A DNA stretch of 64,000 nucleotides, taken from contig OZ220737.1 in assembly GCA_965116935.1 (NCBI GenBank), positions 3,162,001-3,226,000 on the forward strand, written 5' to 3'. The first letter of the stretch is position 1; each line of letters starts with the position of its first letter. This stretch comes from VXYL01 sp965116935 (GTDB taxonomy: Bacteria > Pseudomonadota > Gammaproteobacteria > Pseudomonadales > Azotimanducaceae). Below are positions 28,825 through 37,954 of the stretch, piece by piece. The notes beneath the pieces are model-generated. The model did not search any database. It was not told where the DNA came from and worked only from the letters and a program-made list of their open reading frames with translations. The position numbers and the translations under genes were made by a program.

Positions 28825-29742
28825 ATGCAAACGGCGGTTACGCAGGTCAGCGACGAGATCAAGGAGCTCGAACTCGAGCGTTATGTGCTGCAGATGGAGG
28901 TGGACGGGCTTACCGTGGTGCCGCCGTCGGTCACCGGGGTGACGCCGGAGTTCCTGGACCGATGCACTGAGGTTCTGCTCACCGAGTTCACCCGCATGAC
29001 CGGCTCGCCCATCTCCATCGAGAACGGGCCGGAGGCGGAACTCGTGTGGCCCGAACCCACGGGCAAGTCGCGCTCCTTTCTGCGCGACGAGGATGCGCCG
29101 CCACCCACCCAGATGCTGATCCAGCAAATCATGCAGCTTGATCGCTGCTTCCGGGACCTGTTCGTCAATCCGGTGGTGGATGCGCTCATCGACCACGCCA
29201 TCGGCACCGTGCCCTTCGGCGGTGGCAAGGCCCGACGCTTGTCCAGCACCAACTCGTTCGTAAAGTGGCAGGGCGAATACGGCTACGGCGAGAGCCTCGG
29301 GCTGCACCCAGATCAGGGCGCCACCCCGCGCCCGTGGGGCACCCAGGCGCTCACCGCCAACGCCACCTGGTGCCTCACCGAATACACCAAGTCCGACGGC
29401 GCGCTTGCCTACGTGCCCGGCAGCCACCGGCCCAATTTCGTGCCGTCCGCAAAGCTCGTGCAGCTGGCCCGCCCCGTGGAATGCGAGCGCGGCTCGGTGA
29501 TCGTCTGGCCCGGCTCCACCCTGCACGGCGCCTTCCCCAAGCTCACGAAGGGGCTGCGCCTCAACGCCGTCGCCTACTACCGCCACCAGTCCGTGCTGCC
29601 GCAGGAGAACATGACGATCACGATGAAGGACGCACCCTGGGACGACTGCGAGAACGCGGACCTCATGCGCGAACTCATCGGCTTCGACGACGTGTTCCCT
29701 TACCTCAAGCAATCCCAAGAAGTGCCTCGCGCCAAGGCGTAA
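28825..29742 (+). CDS. Phytanoyl-CoA dioxygenase (PhyH) family protein 1
   Basis: 305 aa from ATG at 28825 with GGGAGG nine bases upstream. A non-haem Fe(II)/2-oxoglutarate-dependent oxygenase fold: iron ligands H161-x-D163 (LHPDQG) and distal H234 (STLHGAF), with R245 (GLRLNAV) positioned to bind 2-oxoglutarate. PGSHRP is a conserved PhyH turn. Substrate unknown; the family hydroxylates acyl-CoAs, halogenated and natural-product substrates. A 27-base gap to the CurA-type reductase on the same strand suggests cotranscription and a joint catabolic route. Confidence 0.9.
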   Translation: MQTAVTQVSDEIKELELERYVLQMEVDGLTVVPPSVTGVTPEFLDRCTEVLLTEFTRMTGSPISIENGPEAELVWPEPTGKSRSFLRDEDAPPPTQMLIQQIMQLDRCFRDLFVNPVVDALIDHAIGTVPFGGGKARRLSSTNSFVKWQGEYGYGESLGLHPDQGATPRPWGTQALTANATWCLTEYTKSDGALAYVPGSHRPNFVPSAKLVQLARPVECERGSVIVWPGSTLHGAFPKLTKGLRLNAVAYYRHQSVLPQENMTITMKDAPWDDCENADLMRELIGFDDVFPYLKQSQEVPRAKA

Positions 29743-29769
29743 CTCTCACCTGCGATTCGCAGCCCAACC

Positions 29770-30816
29770 ATGACGATGAATCGTGCTTGGCGTCTTGCGC
29801 GGACGCCAGCGGAAGGGTGGCCGACGGAAGGGGACTTCGCCCTCGCCGAGGAGTCGGTGCCGGAGCCCGGCCCGAACCAGATGCTCGTGCGCACGATCTA
29901 TCTCTCGCTGGACCCGTATCAGTGGGGCCGGCGGCGCGGCGGAATGGAGGCCGTGGGGGATGTCTGCCACGGGCGCACGGTGTCGCAAGTGATTGCGAGC
30001 AACCTCGCCGGCTATGCGCCGGGCGACTATGTCTTCAACACCAACGGCTGGCAGGACTACGGCTTGGCGGGGGAGGGGATTGACGTGTTCGGCTACATGT
30101 TCCCGCGCCGCCTCGATCCGAACGTCGCGCCCATCTCCACGGCAGTGGGCATCCTCGGCATGTTGGGCCTCACTGCCTATGCCGGGGTCAAGGTGCAGTG
30201 TCAGCCGCAGCCGGGCGAGACGGTGGTGGTTTCGGCGGCATCCGGCGGCGTGGGGCAGGCGGCGGGGCAGATCGCGAAGATTCACGGCTGCCGCGTGGTT
30301 GGGGTTGCTGGCACACCGGCAAAGTGCGCGTTCCTGACCGAGGAACTCGGCTTCGACGCCGCGGTCTGCCATCGCTCCGCCGACTACGCCGCGGAGCTCG
30401 CGCGCGGGTGCCCAGACGGCATCGACATCTACTTCGAGAACGTCGGCGGTCACGTGTACGAAGGCGTGCTGCCGCTCCTGAATCGCCGCTCCCGCATCAC
30501 CCTGTGCGGCATGATCTCCCAGTACGGCAACACCGACGGCCGCGACGCCGGCGAGGTTTGGCGCGAGACCGGTGCTTCTGTGTTCCGCCGCCAGGATGTG
30601 CAAGTGCATCCCTTGGCCGTCCGCAACTTCGTCGCCGACTGGCAAGACCGCTTCTTGGCGGAAATGGCCGACTGGATGGCGGGCGGCCTCGTCAAGTACC
30701 GCGAGGACATCCGCCCGGGCCTCGAGAACGCCCCGGCCGCCTTCGCCGACATGCTGAGCGGCGGCAACTTCGGCAAGACCCTCGTTGAGGTGAGCGAGGA
30801 CCCGACCCGCGTGTAG
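29770..30816 (+). CDS. NADP-dependent oxidoreductase, CurA/prostaglandin reductase-type MDR
   Basis: 348 aa, zinc-independent medium-chain dehydrogenase/reductase. Features: N-terminal LSLDPYQWGRR (family L-S-x-D-P-x-x-R), the Rossmann motif SAASGGVGQAAGQIAKIHGC with A-A-S-G-G-V-G, then GVAGTPAKCAFL and DIYFENVGGHVYEGVLPLL, and CGMISQYG. It reduces alpha,beta-unsaturated ketones or aldehydes in characterised homologues. It follows PhyH 1 by 27 bases. Converges with PhyH 2 (11-base gap between stops). Confidence 0.9.
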   Translation: MTMNRAWRLARTPAEGWPTEGDFALAEESVPEPGPNQMLVRTIYLSLDPYQWGRRRGGMEAVGDVCHGRTVSQVIASNLAGYAPGDYVFNTNGWQDYGLAGEGIDVFGYMFPRRLDPNVAPISTAVGILGMLGLTAYAGVKVQCQPQPGETVVVSAASGGVGQAAGQIAKIHGCRVVGVAGTPAKCAFLTEELGFDAAVCHRSADYAAELARGCPDGIDIYFENVGGHVYEGVLPLLNRRSRITLCGMISQYGNTDGRDAGEVWRETGASVFRRQDVQVHPLAVRNFVADWQDRFLAEMADWMAGGLVKYREDIRPGLENAPAAFADMLSGGNFGKTLVEVSEDPTRV

Positions 30817-30827
30817 CCAAGCGCTCC

Positions 30828-31754
30828 TTAGGCCCCCGCTGCGTCGCTCGGCACCATCTCCCCGTTCGCGAAGACGCCGCGCTTGACCCATTCGTAGCCG
30901 TTTTCGTAGCCGCCGTAGCCCTGCCAGGGGCGAAAGCCGATCAGTTCGAGCAGCTCCTCCGATGCTTCTTCGAGCACCTCTGGGCTCGTGCCCATGAGGA
31001 AGTTCTCTTGCTGGCGAAACTGCGGCGCGCAGAAGTTGGTGTTGAGACCGATGCGTGGGGCGCTGGTGCGGTTCTCGCCGGTTGAGTGCCAGGTGCGGCC
31101 TTCAAAGACCACCGCCGTGCCGGCTTTGCCCAAGGCTGGCGTCCAGTTCGCCCTGGCGTCGAGGTCGTGGTCGGGTTGGCGGCCGCTCAGGTGGCTGCCC
31201 GGCACCACCAGGGTGGCGCCGTTCTCCTCGGTGAAGTCGTCCAGCATCCACATGGCGTTGCACACCACCGCCGGGGAGATCGTCGCTGGCGCGATGAGTT
31301 CGTCGCCGCCGACGTGGTGGCCCCGGTTGCCAGATCGGGTGATGGAGCCTGGCTTCACCAGCGTCTCTTTGCTCGCGTTGGTGGGCGGCGGCATCCAGAA
31401 CTGGTCGGTGTGGAACGCCGTCTTGCTTCCGGGATGGGCGAAGTGGGCATGGTAGGACGACAGCAGGTACTGCTCGCCGAGCACGTGCCGCACGACGGCG
31501 TGCAGGCTCACGTTGAGGACCATGTCGCGGAACACCTGCCCCTTGTTGAGCAGGAATACGACGAGCTGCTTGCGGTCCGGCAGCATGCGACCGACGCCGC
31601 GTTCCGTCTCCGCCGCGAGCTGCTCGAAGAGCCGCGCCCGGAGCGCCTCCACTTCCGCTGGCGCCAGGGCGTCTTCGACCAGGCAATAGCCAAACTCGTC
31701 CATGTGCCGCTTGGCGAGCGCCAGGTCGCGGGTGGGTTCCGGCAGCGATCCCAT
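30828..31754 (-). CDS. Phytanoyl-CoA dioxygenase family protein 2
   Basis: 308 aa from ATG at 31754 (GAGGGG upstream); a longer frame to 31991 enters an intergenic repeat and is rejected. Iron ligands H115-x-D117 (FHTDQFW) and H223 (RTWHSTG), with R234 (APRIGLN) or R229 for 2-oxoglutarate. PGSHLSG is the PhyH turn. It differs from PhyH 1 in length and in the long insert KPGSITRSGNRGHH after the first ligands, so it probably has another substrate. Convergent with the PhyH 1-CurA pair; no partner on its own strand. Confidence 0.9.
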   Translation of the reverse strand: MGSLPEPTRDLALAKRHMDEFGYCLVEDALAPAEVEALRARLFEQLAAETERGVGRMLPDRKQLVVFLLNKGQVFRDMVLNVSLHAVVRHVLGEQYLLSSYHAHFAHPGSKTAFHTDQFWMPPPTNASKETLVKPGSITRSGNRGHHVGGDELIAPATISPAVVCNAMWMLDDFTEENGATLVVPGSHLSGRQPDHDLDARANWTPALGKAGTAVVFEGRTWHSTGENRTSAPRIGLNTNFCAPQFRQQENFLMGTSPEVLEEASEELLELIGFRPWQGYGGYENGYEWVKRGVFANGEMVPSDAAGA

Positions 31755-31917
31755 GGTGCCCCTCTTCCAGCCTGCGTCCGTAGCGGACGAGCAGCACCAT
31801 CCTAACCCGGGAATGCTAGGAGGTAAGCGCCGCAGAAAAACGGCGCTGGCACGAAAGGGGAGTGACAGGAGGGGTTTCGTTCGGAGACTGTGGCGTACGG
31901 GCGTTGGGTGGGCGGCA

Positions 31918-32083
31918 CCCCCTCCGAGAAAAGCGAGGACGCTTTTCTCGACTCCCCCTCGAGGGGGGAGTGACAGGAAAGTGCACGCCACGACCGTTGT
32001 TGGGGGTGCGAGGGCCTTCCTGTCACTCCCCCCTTGCGGGGGAGTCGAGAAACGGCGTTCCTCGCCGTTTGTCGGAGGGGGGG
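31918..32083. repeat. 166-bp inverted-repeat element (MITE-like)
   Basis: The left arm 31918-31979 and right arm 32017-32083 are largely reverse complements over more than 60 bases, with AGTGACAGGAA / TTCCTGTCACT at the inner ends and a 37-base centre. Each arm has an internal hairpin (GAGAAAAGC..GCTTTTCTC on the left). A third partial copy of GGGGAGTGACAGGA lies at 31858-31871. The element fills most of the 372-base gap between PhyH 2 and the RND permease stop. Confidence 0.75.
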
Positions 32084-32126
32084 CGCGCCGCGGGGTGCAG
32101 AGGCACCAGTCCGCGCTAGCTTGGGA

Positions 32127-35100
32127 TCAAGCCTCGCTGGGCGCGGCGGAGGCTGGCGTCTGGCTCGGGTGGTCGCCGAATCGCTCTTGCAGTCCCTCCA
32201 GCACGGTGAGCAGTGCCGGCACGAAGAACAGCAGCACGGCGTTGGCGAAGGCGAGGCCGGCCACCATGCTGATGACCAATGGGATCAGGGGCGCGGAGAA
32301 GGCGCTGCCGGTGTAGATGGTCGGCAAGAGCGCCGTCAGTGTCGTCACGGTGGTCAGCAGGATGGCGCGGAAGCGGTGCCGTGTCGCCGCCGACACCATC
32401 GCCACGTCAGCCCGCTGCCCCGACTGGGCGCGGATGGTGCGGTAGCGGTCGAGCAGCACCAGCACGTCGTTGACCACAACGCCGCCGATCGCGACCATGC
32501 CGAACACCGAGTAGGCCGACAGGTCGTAGCCGAGCAGCAAGTGGCCGACCACCGCTCCGGCGGCCGCGAAGGGAACCGCCGCGATCACCACCAGCGGCAG
32601 CAGGTAGCTCCTGAGCTGAATGGCGATCAGGCCGTAGATGATGAGGCCCGCCACAGCCACAAGCAGTGCGAGCACGCCGAATGTGCGTTCCTGCAGTTCC
32701 AGTTGACCGGCGTATTCGAAGTCGAGACCGGGATACTCCGCCAGCAATCTCGGCAGCAAGTCTCCCTCGAGGTCAGCGTTCACGGAGTTGGGCGTGCGCC
32801 GCGCCGTGTCGACTCGCGCCTCGATCAGCGCAGAGCGGCGTCCGTCCTGGCGCTCAATGGCGGCAAGGCCCCGCGTCTCGGTGACTTGCGCAACGAGTGC
32901 GAGCGGCACGCCCGGCACCGGCAGGCCGGCGTTGGCGCCTTGGGCGGGCATTCCGGGCATGGCGCCAAACAGGCCGCCCTGCAGCGGAGCGCCGCCCTGA
33001 GCGCCGCCTTGGCCGCCACCCTGGGCGGCGGGGTTGGCCGGCAGGGGAATGCGCTCGTCGAGGATGTCTGCCAGCGTCAAGCGCTCTTCGCCCGGATAGC
33101 GCACGACAACCTTCATCTCGTCGCGGCCGCGTTGGTTGCGCTGCACTTCGACGCCATGGAAACGGTCGCGCAGTTGCTCCGCCACCTCGTCGGCGGTCAG
33201 GCCGATGGCGATGCCGAGGCTGTTGATCTCGATGTCGAACTGGCGCTTGCCGGGGGCGAGGGAGGTGGTGGTTCCATAGACGCCTTCCTGGCCGGCAAGG
33301 TACTGCTCGAAATCGTCGCCGGCGCGGGCGAGCGTGTCGGCGTCGTCGTGCGTCAAGACAAAGCCCACCTCGGGAATGGTCACCATCGAGCTCGCGTTGT
33401 AGGCAACGCTCTCGGCGCCCTGCAGTTGCCCGACTCGGCTGCGCCACATCTGCATGAGTTCGGACGAAGAGAGCGCACGTGCCGGTTCGTCGTTCAGTAC
33501 GGCCACCACGGTTGCCAGGTGGCTGGCGTAGGCGCTGTCCTGATGGCCGGCATCGATGGAATCGACCTCGGCGGCAAAGTCGCCGCCGACGATCACGGCG
33601 ATGGCGCCGAAGGGATCGCCCTCGGCGGCTTGATCGGTGGCGTTCGCAGCACCCACCACCTGATCGACGGCCCGCTCTGTCACGGCGAACGGCGTCCCGA
33701 CCGGGAAGGCGAGATGGACGCTGAGGCGGTCCACGTCCGCCGGCGGGTCGTAGAGCACGAACCGCACCAGCGAGGTGCTCACAAGCAATGCCGCCACCGC
33801 GAGAAAGGCCACCGATGCGGCGATGGTGAACCATGGCCGCAGGAGCGCCGCCGAGATGGCCCGCACGACCACGTTGTCGCGCAACTGATCGAGCCAACGC
33901 CGCACGCCAGCCTGCACGTCCGCAAGTGGCGGACGACTCCACTGGCGACCGTACGCCAAGTGCGCCGGCAGGATCACGAACGCCTCCAGCAGCGACACCG
34001 CCAGCACGGCAACCACCACGTACGGCACGGCGCTGACCATTTGCCCCACCGGCCCCGGCATGAAGGCAAGGATCGCGAAGGCGACCATCGTGGTCACAAC
34101 CCCCGTTACCACGGGCCCGACCACGGCCCGCGCGCCAGCGATCGCGCCGGCGACGCCGGTGTTGCCCAACTCGTGCTGCACGGCGATGCTCTCGCCGACC
34201 ACGATGGCGTCGTCCACGACGATGCCGGTCACCAGCACCAGTGTCAGCAGCGTCATCGAGTTGATGGTCAGCCCAAGCGGCTCGAACATCAGCACGCCGC
34301 CCATGAAGGCGACGGGAATGCCAAGCGTGATCCACGTCGCGAAGCGCAGATCAAAGACGAGGATGAGGAACGCGAACACCAGCGTGATGCCCAACACGGC
34401 ATTGGCGGCCATGCGCCAGGTGCGAATGCGAACCCGTTCGCTGCCGTCTTCCCACGAGACGACATCGATGCCAGCGGGGAGTTCGACCGCGGCGGCGGCA
34501 GCCATGACCGCCTCTGCCGCCTCCACCACCTGGGGTTCGCCGGCATCGGACTCCCGCACGCGCAGGAACACGGCGGGACGACCGTCGATTCGGCTGACGA
34601 GTTCATCGTCCGTGAAACCGTCGCGGATCGTCGCCACGTCGCCCAGACGCAACATGCTGCCGTCGGGGCGGGTGAGCACGGCGATGTCGGCGAACTCAGC
34701 CGCCTGCTGACGCTTGGCGCTGGTGCGGATCAACACGCCGCCGGCACCGGTGCGCAACTCGCCGGAGGTCTGGTTCACGGACGCCCGTTGCAAGGCAGTC
34801 GCCACCTCCTCGACGGTCAGGTCGTTGCGCAGCAAGGCGGCCTCGCTGACCTCGATGGAGACTTCGTAGTCGCGCACGCCAAAGAGATCCACGCGCGACA
34901 CCGTCGGTTGCGCCAGCAGCCGCTCCTGCACGAGTTCGGCGGCGCGACGGAGATCGGGCTCAGAGGCGGTATCTGACACCACCGCGACGGTGGCGACGTT
35001 GCGCAGCAGGGGTTGGCGTTCCACCCGGGGCTTTTCGGCGAACTCCGGCGGGAAATCGTCGAGACTCTCGACGGCGCGCTGAACGTCGTTCAGCACCAGC

Positions 35101-35450
35101 GCCGCATTGGCGAAGGTGTCGAGCTCGGCCGTCACCGTGCCGATGCCCTGCGCTGCCACGGAACGCACCCGTCTGACGCCGATGACGCCCCGAACCCGCT
35201 CTTCCACGCGCCGGGTGACGCCTTCCTCCACTTCTTCCGCTGTTGCGCCCGGATACGGCACCGTCACCTGAATCGCCCGCGGATCGAAGTCCGGCGTGCT
35301 CTGCACCGGCAGCAGCAGCGCCGCCACGGTGCCGGCACCGAGGAAGAGCAGCATCATCATGTTCGCTGCAACGGGCGAGCGGGCGAAAAACGCGATGGGG
35401 CCGCGGCGTTCGTCGGCCTTGGTGTCCTCGTCCGTGGCCACGTTGGGCAT
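32127..35450 (-). CDS. RND-family efflux transporter permease (AcrB/HAE-like)
   Basis: 1107 aa, the usual size for a full trimeric RND pump with twelve membrane segments and two large periplasmic loops. N-terminal FFARSPVAANMMMLLFLGAG is helix 1; the helix 4 region VTGIVVDDAIVVGESIAVQHE carries the proton-relay acidic pair, and helix 10 IGGVVVNDVLVLLDRY is its symmetric partner. An unusual Gly/Gln/Ala-rich insert (about 33040-32920, with repeated GGAQGG-type units) interrupts the second periplasmic loop. The ATG overlaps the adaptor stop (TGATG at 35448-35452), so the two are coupled. Substrate unknown. Confidence 0.92.
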   Translation of the reverse strand: MPNVATDEDTKADERRGPIAFFARSPVAANMMMLLFLGAGTVAALLLPVQSTPDFDPRAIQVTVPYPGATAEEVEEGVTRRVEERVRGVIGVRRVRSVAAQGIGTVTAELDTFANAALVLNDVQRAVESLDDFPPEFAEKPRVERQPLLRNVATVAVVSDTASEPDLRRAAELVQERLLAQPTVSRVDLFGVRDYEVSIEVSEAALLRNDLTVEEVATALQRASVNQTSGELRTGAGGVLIRTSAKRQQAAEFADIAVLTRPDGSMLRLGDVATIRDGFTDDELVSRIDGRPAVFLRVRESDAGEPQVVEAAEAVMAAAAAVELPAGIDVVSWEDGSERVRIRTWRMAANAVLGITLVFAFLILVFDLRFATWITLGIPVAFMGGVLMFEPLGLTINSMTLLTLVLVTGIVVDDAIVVGESIAVQHELGNTGVAGAIAGARAVVGPVVTGVVTTMVAFAILAFMPGPVGQMVSAVPYVVVAVLAVSLLEAFVILPAHLAYGRQWSRPPLADVQAGVRRWLDQLRDNVVVRAISAALLRPWFTIAASVAFLAVAALLVSTSLVRFVLYDPPADVDRLSVHLAFPVGTPFAVTERAVDQVVGAANATDQAAEGDPFGAIAVIVGGDFAAEVDSIDAGHQDSAYASHLATVVAVLNDEPARALSSSELMQMWRSRVGQLQGAESVAYNASSMVTIPEVGFVLTHDDADTLARAGDDFEQYLAGQEGVYGTTTSLAPGKRQFDIEINSLGIAIGLTADEVAEQLRDRFHGVEVQRNQRGRDEMKVVVRYPGEERLTLADILDERIPLPANPAAQGGGQGGAQGGAPLQGGLFGAMPGMPAQGANAGLPVPGVPLALVAQVTETRGLAAIERQDGRRSALIEARVDTARRTPNSVNADLEGDLLPRLLAEYPGLDFEYAGQLELQERTFGVLALLVAVAGLIIYGLIAIQLRSYLLPLVVIAAVPFAAAGAVVGHLLLGYDLSAYSVFGMVAIGGVVVNDVLVLLDRYRTIRAQSGQRADVAMVSAATRHRFRAILLTTVTTLTALLPTIYTGSAFSAPLIPLVISMVAGLAFANAVLLFFVPALLTVLEGLQERFGDHPSQTPASAAPSEA

Positions 35451-36547
35451 CAGTCGCTGGCGGACGCGACCCGGACGCGCATGCCGCTGTGCGAGCCGAA
35501 CACCGATCCGACCACCACGCCGTCACCGGCGTCGAATGCGCGCACGAGCCAAGCCTGATTACCGAACGCGTCCGTCATGGCGCGGCGGAGCAGCGACGGC
35601 GTCACGGCTTCGAGTTGACCGTTCCTGACGACCCAAACATGGCCGCCGGGCTGCTCGGCCGCACGCGGCAGGAGGTAGGTGTTCTCGAAGGGCTCGCCTT
35701 CGATTCGCACCGTGGCAAAGCTGCCGGGCAGCGGCAGCGAATCGAGCGGCGTGTCGTCGGCGAACTTGAGGAACACCTGCGCCAGGCGGCTCATCGGCGC
35801 CACCAGCGCCGACACCCGCAGCACCTCGCCCTGGAACACGCCGGCATCGGTCATGATGGTTGCCGCGCGCCCGGCCACGGGTGCCAGATACGCCAGATCC
35901 TCGATGCCGATTCCGGCGCCGACCTCCAACGTGTCGGCGGCGTAGGCGTTGCCGAACGACGCGTTCGGCATCAGCACCTGGCCAACACTCACCTGCGTCT
36001 GGCCGATCCGGCCGTCGAAGGGCAGCGAGAAGGCGGTGCGGGAAAGCGCGAGTTCCGCGCGCTCGACAACCACTTCGGCCTTGTCGACGAGTGCTTGCGC
36101 CCGATTGATCCGAGCAGCGTCACCCTCGCGTCGGCGCCGTTCGAGCCGGGCCTCGGCGGCGCGAAGCTCGGACTTCGCCTCTGCGACATCGAGTTCGTAA
36201 TCCTTGGCCTCGATCCGGAGCAGCACTTCGTTGGCCTTGAAGGTGCCGCCGATGCGCATCGCCGGAGAGACCCACTCCACGCGGCCGCCATTCACGGAAG
36301 GCATCAAGGCGACGATGCCGTGGGGCCCGACGGTGCCAGTCAGGATCACGCTGGCGGGATGTGCTCCGGCCACGGGCTCAACGACCGCAACCTCTGGCGG
36401 CTCGGCGTTGGTGGCGAGGGGTGTTGCGGGGTCGACGGCGATTCGATCGGGAGCCTGGCCGAAGTAGATGCCTACGGCCAGCACCAAAGCGACCACTGCC
36501 AACTGAATATAGCCGCTCAGCCTCGTGCCTTGGGTCGGTTCAGCCAT
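35450..36547 (-). CDS. RND efflux periplasmic adaptor (HlyD/MFP family) 1
   Basis: 365 aa. One N-terminal membrane anchor (LSGYIQLAVVALVLAVGIYFG), a barrel-sandwich/lipoyl segment split around an alpha hairpin (RIEAKDYELDVAEAKSELRAAEARLE..., ending in LPFDGRIGQTQVSVGQVL), then the beta-barrel and membrane-proximal domains. First gene of the leftward pump operon, directly upstream of and overlapping the permease. It bridges the pump to an outer membrane channel that is not encoded in this window. Confidence 0.9.
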   Translation of the reverse strand: MAEPTQGTRLSGYIQLAVVALVLAVGIYFGQAPDRIAVDPATPLATNAEPPEVAVVEPVAGAHPASVILTGTVGPHGIVALMPSVNGGRVEWVSPAMRIGGTFKANEVLLRIEAKDYELDVAEAKSELRAAEARLERRRREGDAARINRAQALVDKAEVVVERAELALSRTAFSLPFDGRIGQTQVSVGQVLMPNASFGNAYAADTLEVGAGIGIEDLAYLAPVAGRAATIMTDAGVFQGEVLRVSALVAPMSRLAQVFLKFADDTPLDSLPLPGSFATVRIEGEPFENTYLLPRAAEQPGGHVWVVRNGQLEAVTPSLLRRAMTDAFGNQAWLVRAFDAGDGVVVGSVFGSHSGMRVRVASASD

Positions 36548-36793
36548 GCACGGTCTCTATATCGAATCCACTTCAAAATAGACGAGGCATGGCTTGCTGG
36601 CAACACTTCGATGGGCTTGCTGCAACGGCGCTCGTGCCGGAGGCATGCTGGCCGGCCTCCCGTCACTCCACTTGCGGGTAGTCGAGATGGGCGTCTTTGT
36701 CCGTCCTTCTCAGCGGCTTACATCAGTCAATGGCAGCCAAATGCGCTCGTGGTATCGTCACACGGTCGCCACTGGCCCGGCACGCGCAACGCA

Positions 36794-37936
36794 TTGCTGA
36801 AACGACGCCTTATTCCGTTGCTGGTCTTGGTTGCCGGCGTGTTCGTCGGTGCATTCATCGTTGCCACGGGGCCGGAACTCGAGCCGCAATCGACGCCGCC
36901 GCTGATTCCCGTCGTCAACACCGTGCCGGCCGTGATGGAGACGGTGCGCCTTGCCGTCAGCACCCACGGCACGGTGGTGCCGAAGAGCGAGAGCGACCTC
37001 GTGGCGGAAGTGTCCGGTCGCATCGTCCACGTTTCTCCGGCGCTCGTTTCCGGCGGGTTCTTTGCCGAGGGCGACATCCTCGTCGAGATCGAGCGCATCG
37101 ACTACGAGGTCGCCCACGCGCAGGCCAAGGCGCAGCTAGCGGCGGTGCAGAGCGATCTTGTGCGGGCGCAGCGCGCCTATCGCCGCTACCAGAGTCTGGC
37201 GGAGGCGCGGTCGGGCTCCCAGGCGCAGGAAGACGACGCGCTCAATCGCCTGCTGGTGGCGCGGGCATCGCTGGAGGAGGCAGTGGCGCGGCAGACCCGC
37301 GCCGAGCGCGACCTCGAGCGAACGCGCCTGGTCGCGCCCTATGACGGTCGCGTGCGCAGCGAGCGGGTTGACTTAGGCCAGTTCGTCAATCGCGGTGAGT
37401 CCGTCGCCACGCTCTATTCCACGGACTTTGCCGAAATCCGCCTGCCGGTGCTGGATCAGGAACTCGCGTACCTGCCCCTGTCGCTGGCGCGGCCGCCGGA
37501 TGCCGCGAGTCCTCCGGTGGAAGTGATCCTCAAGGCGGAGTTCGCTGGCGCCGAGCACACTTGGCATGCCGAAGTGGTGCGCACCGAGGGCGAGCTCGAC
37601 AGCAAGACTCGCATGGTCAACGTCATCGCGCAGGTGGCTGGGCCGTACGACCCGAGCAGCGGGTCGCCGCTCACCGTCGGCATGTTCGTCGAGGCGGAGA
37701 TCTTGGGCCGCGAGGCGGCCAACGTGGTCGTGCTGCCGCGCACGGCGTTGCAGGCAAATGGCCGCATGTACGTGGTGGGCGAAGACAGCCGACTGGCGTT
37801 TCGCGATGTCGACGTCCTCCGCGTCAGCGGCGAGACGGTTTACGTTACTAGCGGCATCGCCGAGGGCGAGCTGATCTGCACCAACAATCTCGAAGCCGCT
37901 GTTGAAGGCCAGTTGGTTCAGCTCACCGACGCTTAG
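36794..37936 (+). CDS. RND/HlyD-type periplasmic adaptor 2 (divergent)
   Basis: 380 aa from TTG at 36794 (LKRRLIPLLVLVAGVFVGA is a normal anchor); GTG 36749 is the alternative. Lipoyl-type halves VSGRIVHVSPALVSGGFFAEGDIL and LVAPYDGRVRSERVDLGQFVNRGE flank a long alpha hairpin (AKAQLAAVQSDLVRAQRAYRRY..., ASLEEAVARQTRAERDLERT). It is transcribed away from adaptor 1 across a 246-base gap, and no second permease follows. The two adaptors may share one permease, or form a hetero-complex as in pumps with paired adaptors. Confidence 0.88.
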   Translation: MLKRRLIPLLVLVAGVFVGAFIVATGPELEPQSTPPLIPVVNTVPAVMETVRLAVSTHGTVVPKSESDLVAEVSGRIVHVSPALVSGGFFAEGDILVEIERIDYEVAHAQAKAQLAAVQSDLVRAQRAYRRYQSLAEARSGSQAQEDDALNRLLVARASLEEAVARQTRAERDLERTRLVAPYDGRVRSERVDLGQFVNRGESVATLYSTDFAEIRLPVLDQELAYLPLSLARPPDAASPPVEVILKAEFAGAEHTWHAEVVRTEGELDSKTRMVNVIAQVAGPYDPSSGSPLTVGMFVEAEILGREAANVVVLPRTALQANGRMYVVGEDSRLAFRDVDVLRVSGETVYVTSGIAEGELICTNNLEAAVEGQLVQLTDA

Positions 37937-37954
37937 GAAAGGCCTCTTGCCCGC

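Noticed and set aside
32034..34976. 980-codon open frame on the + strand opposite the RND permease
   Set aside because: Arg/His/Gln-rich low-complexity translation with no domain; it is the antisense shadow of a GC-rich conserved gene.
35243..36793. Long N-terminal extension of adaptor 2 (frame open from 35243)
   Set aside because: It is antisense to adaptor 1; the membrane anchor at LKRRLIPLL marks the true N-terminus.
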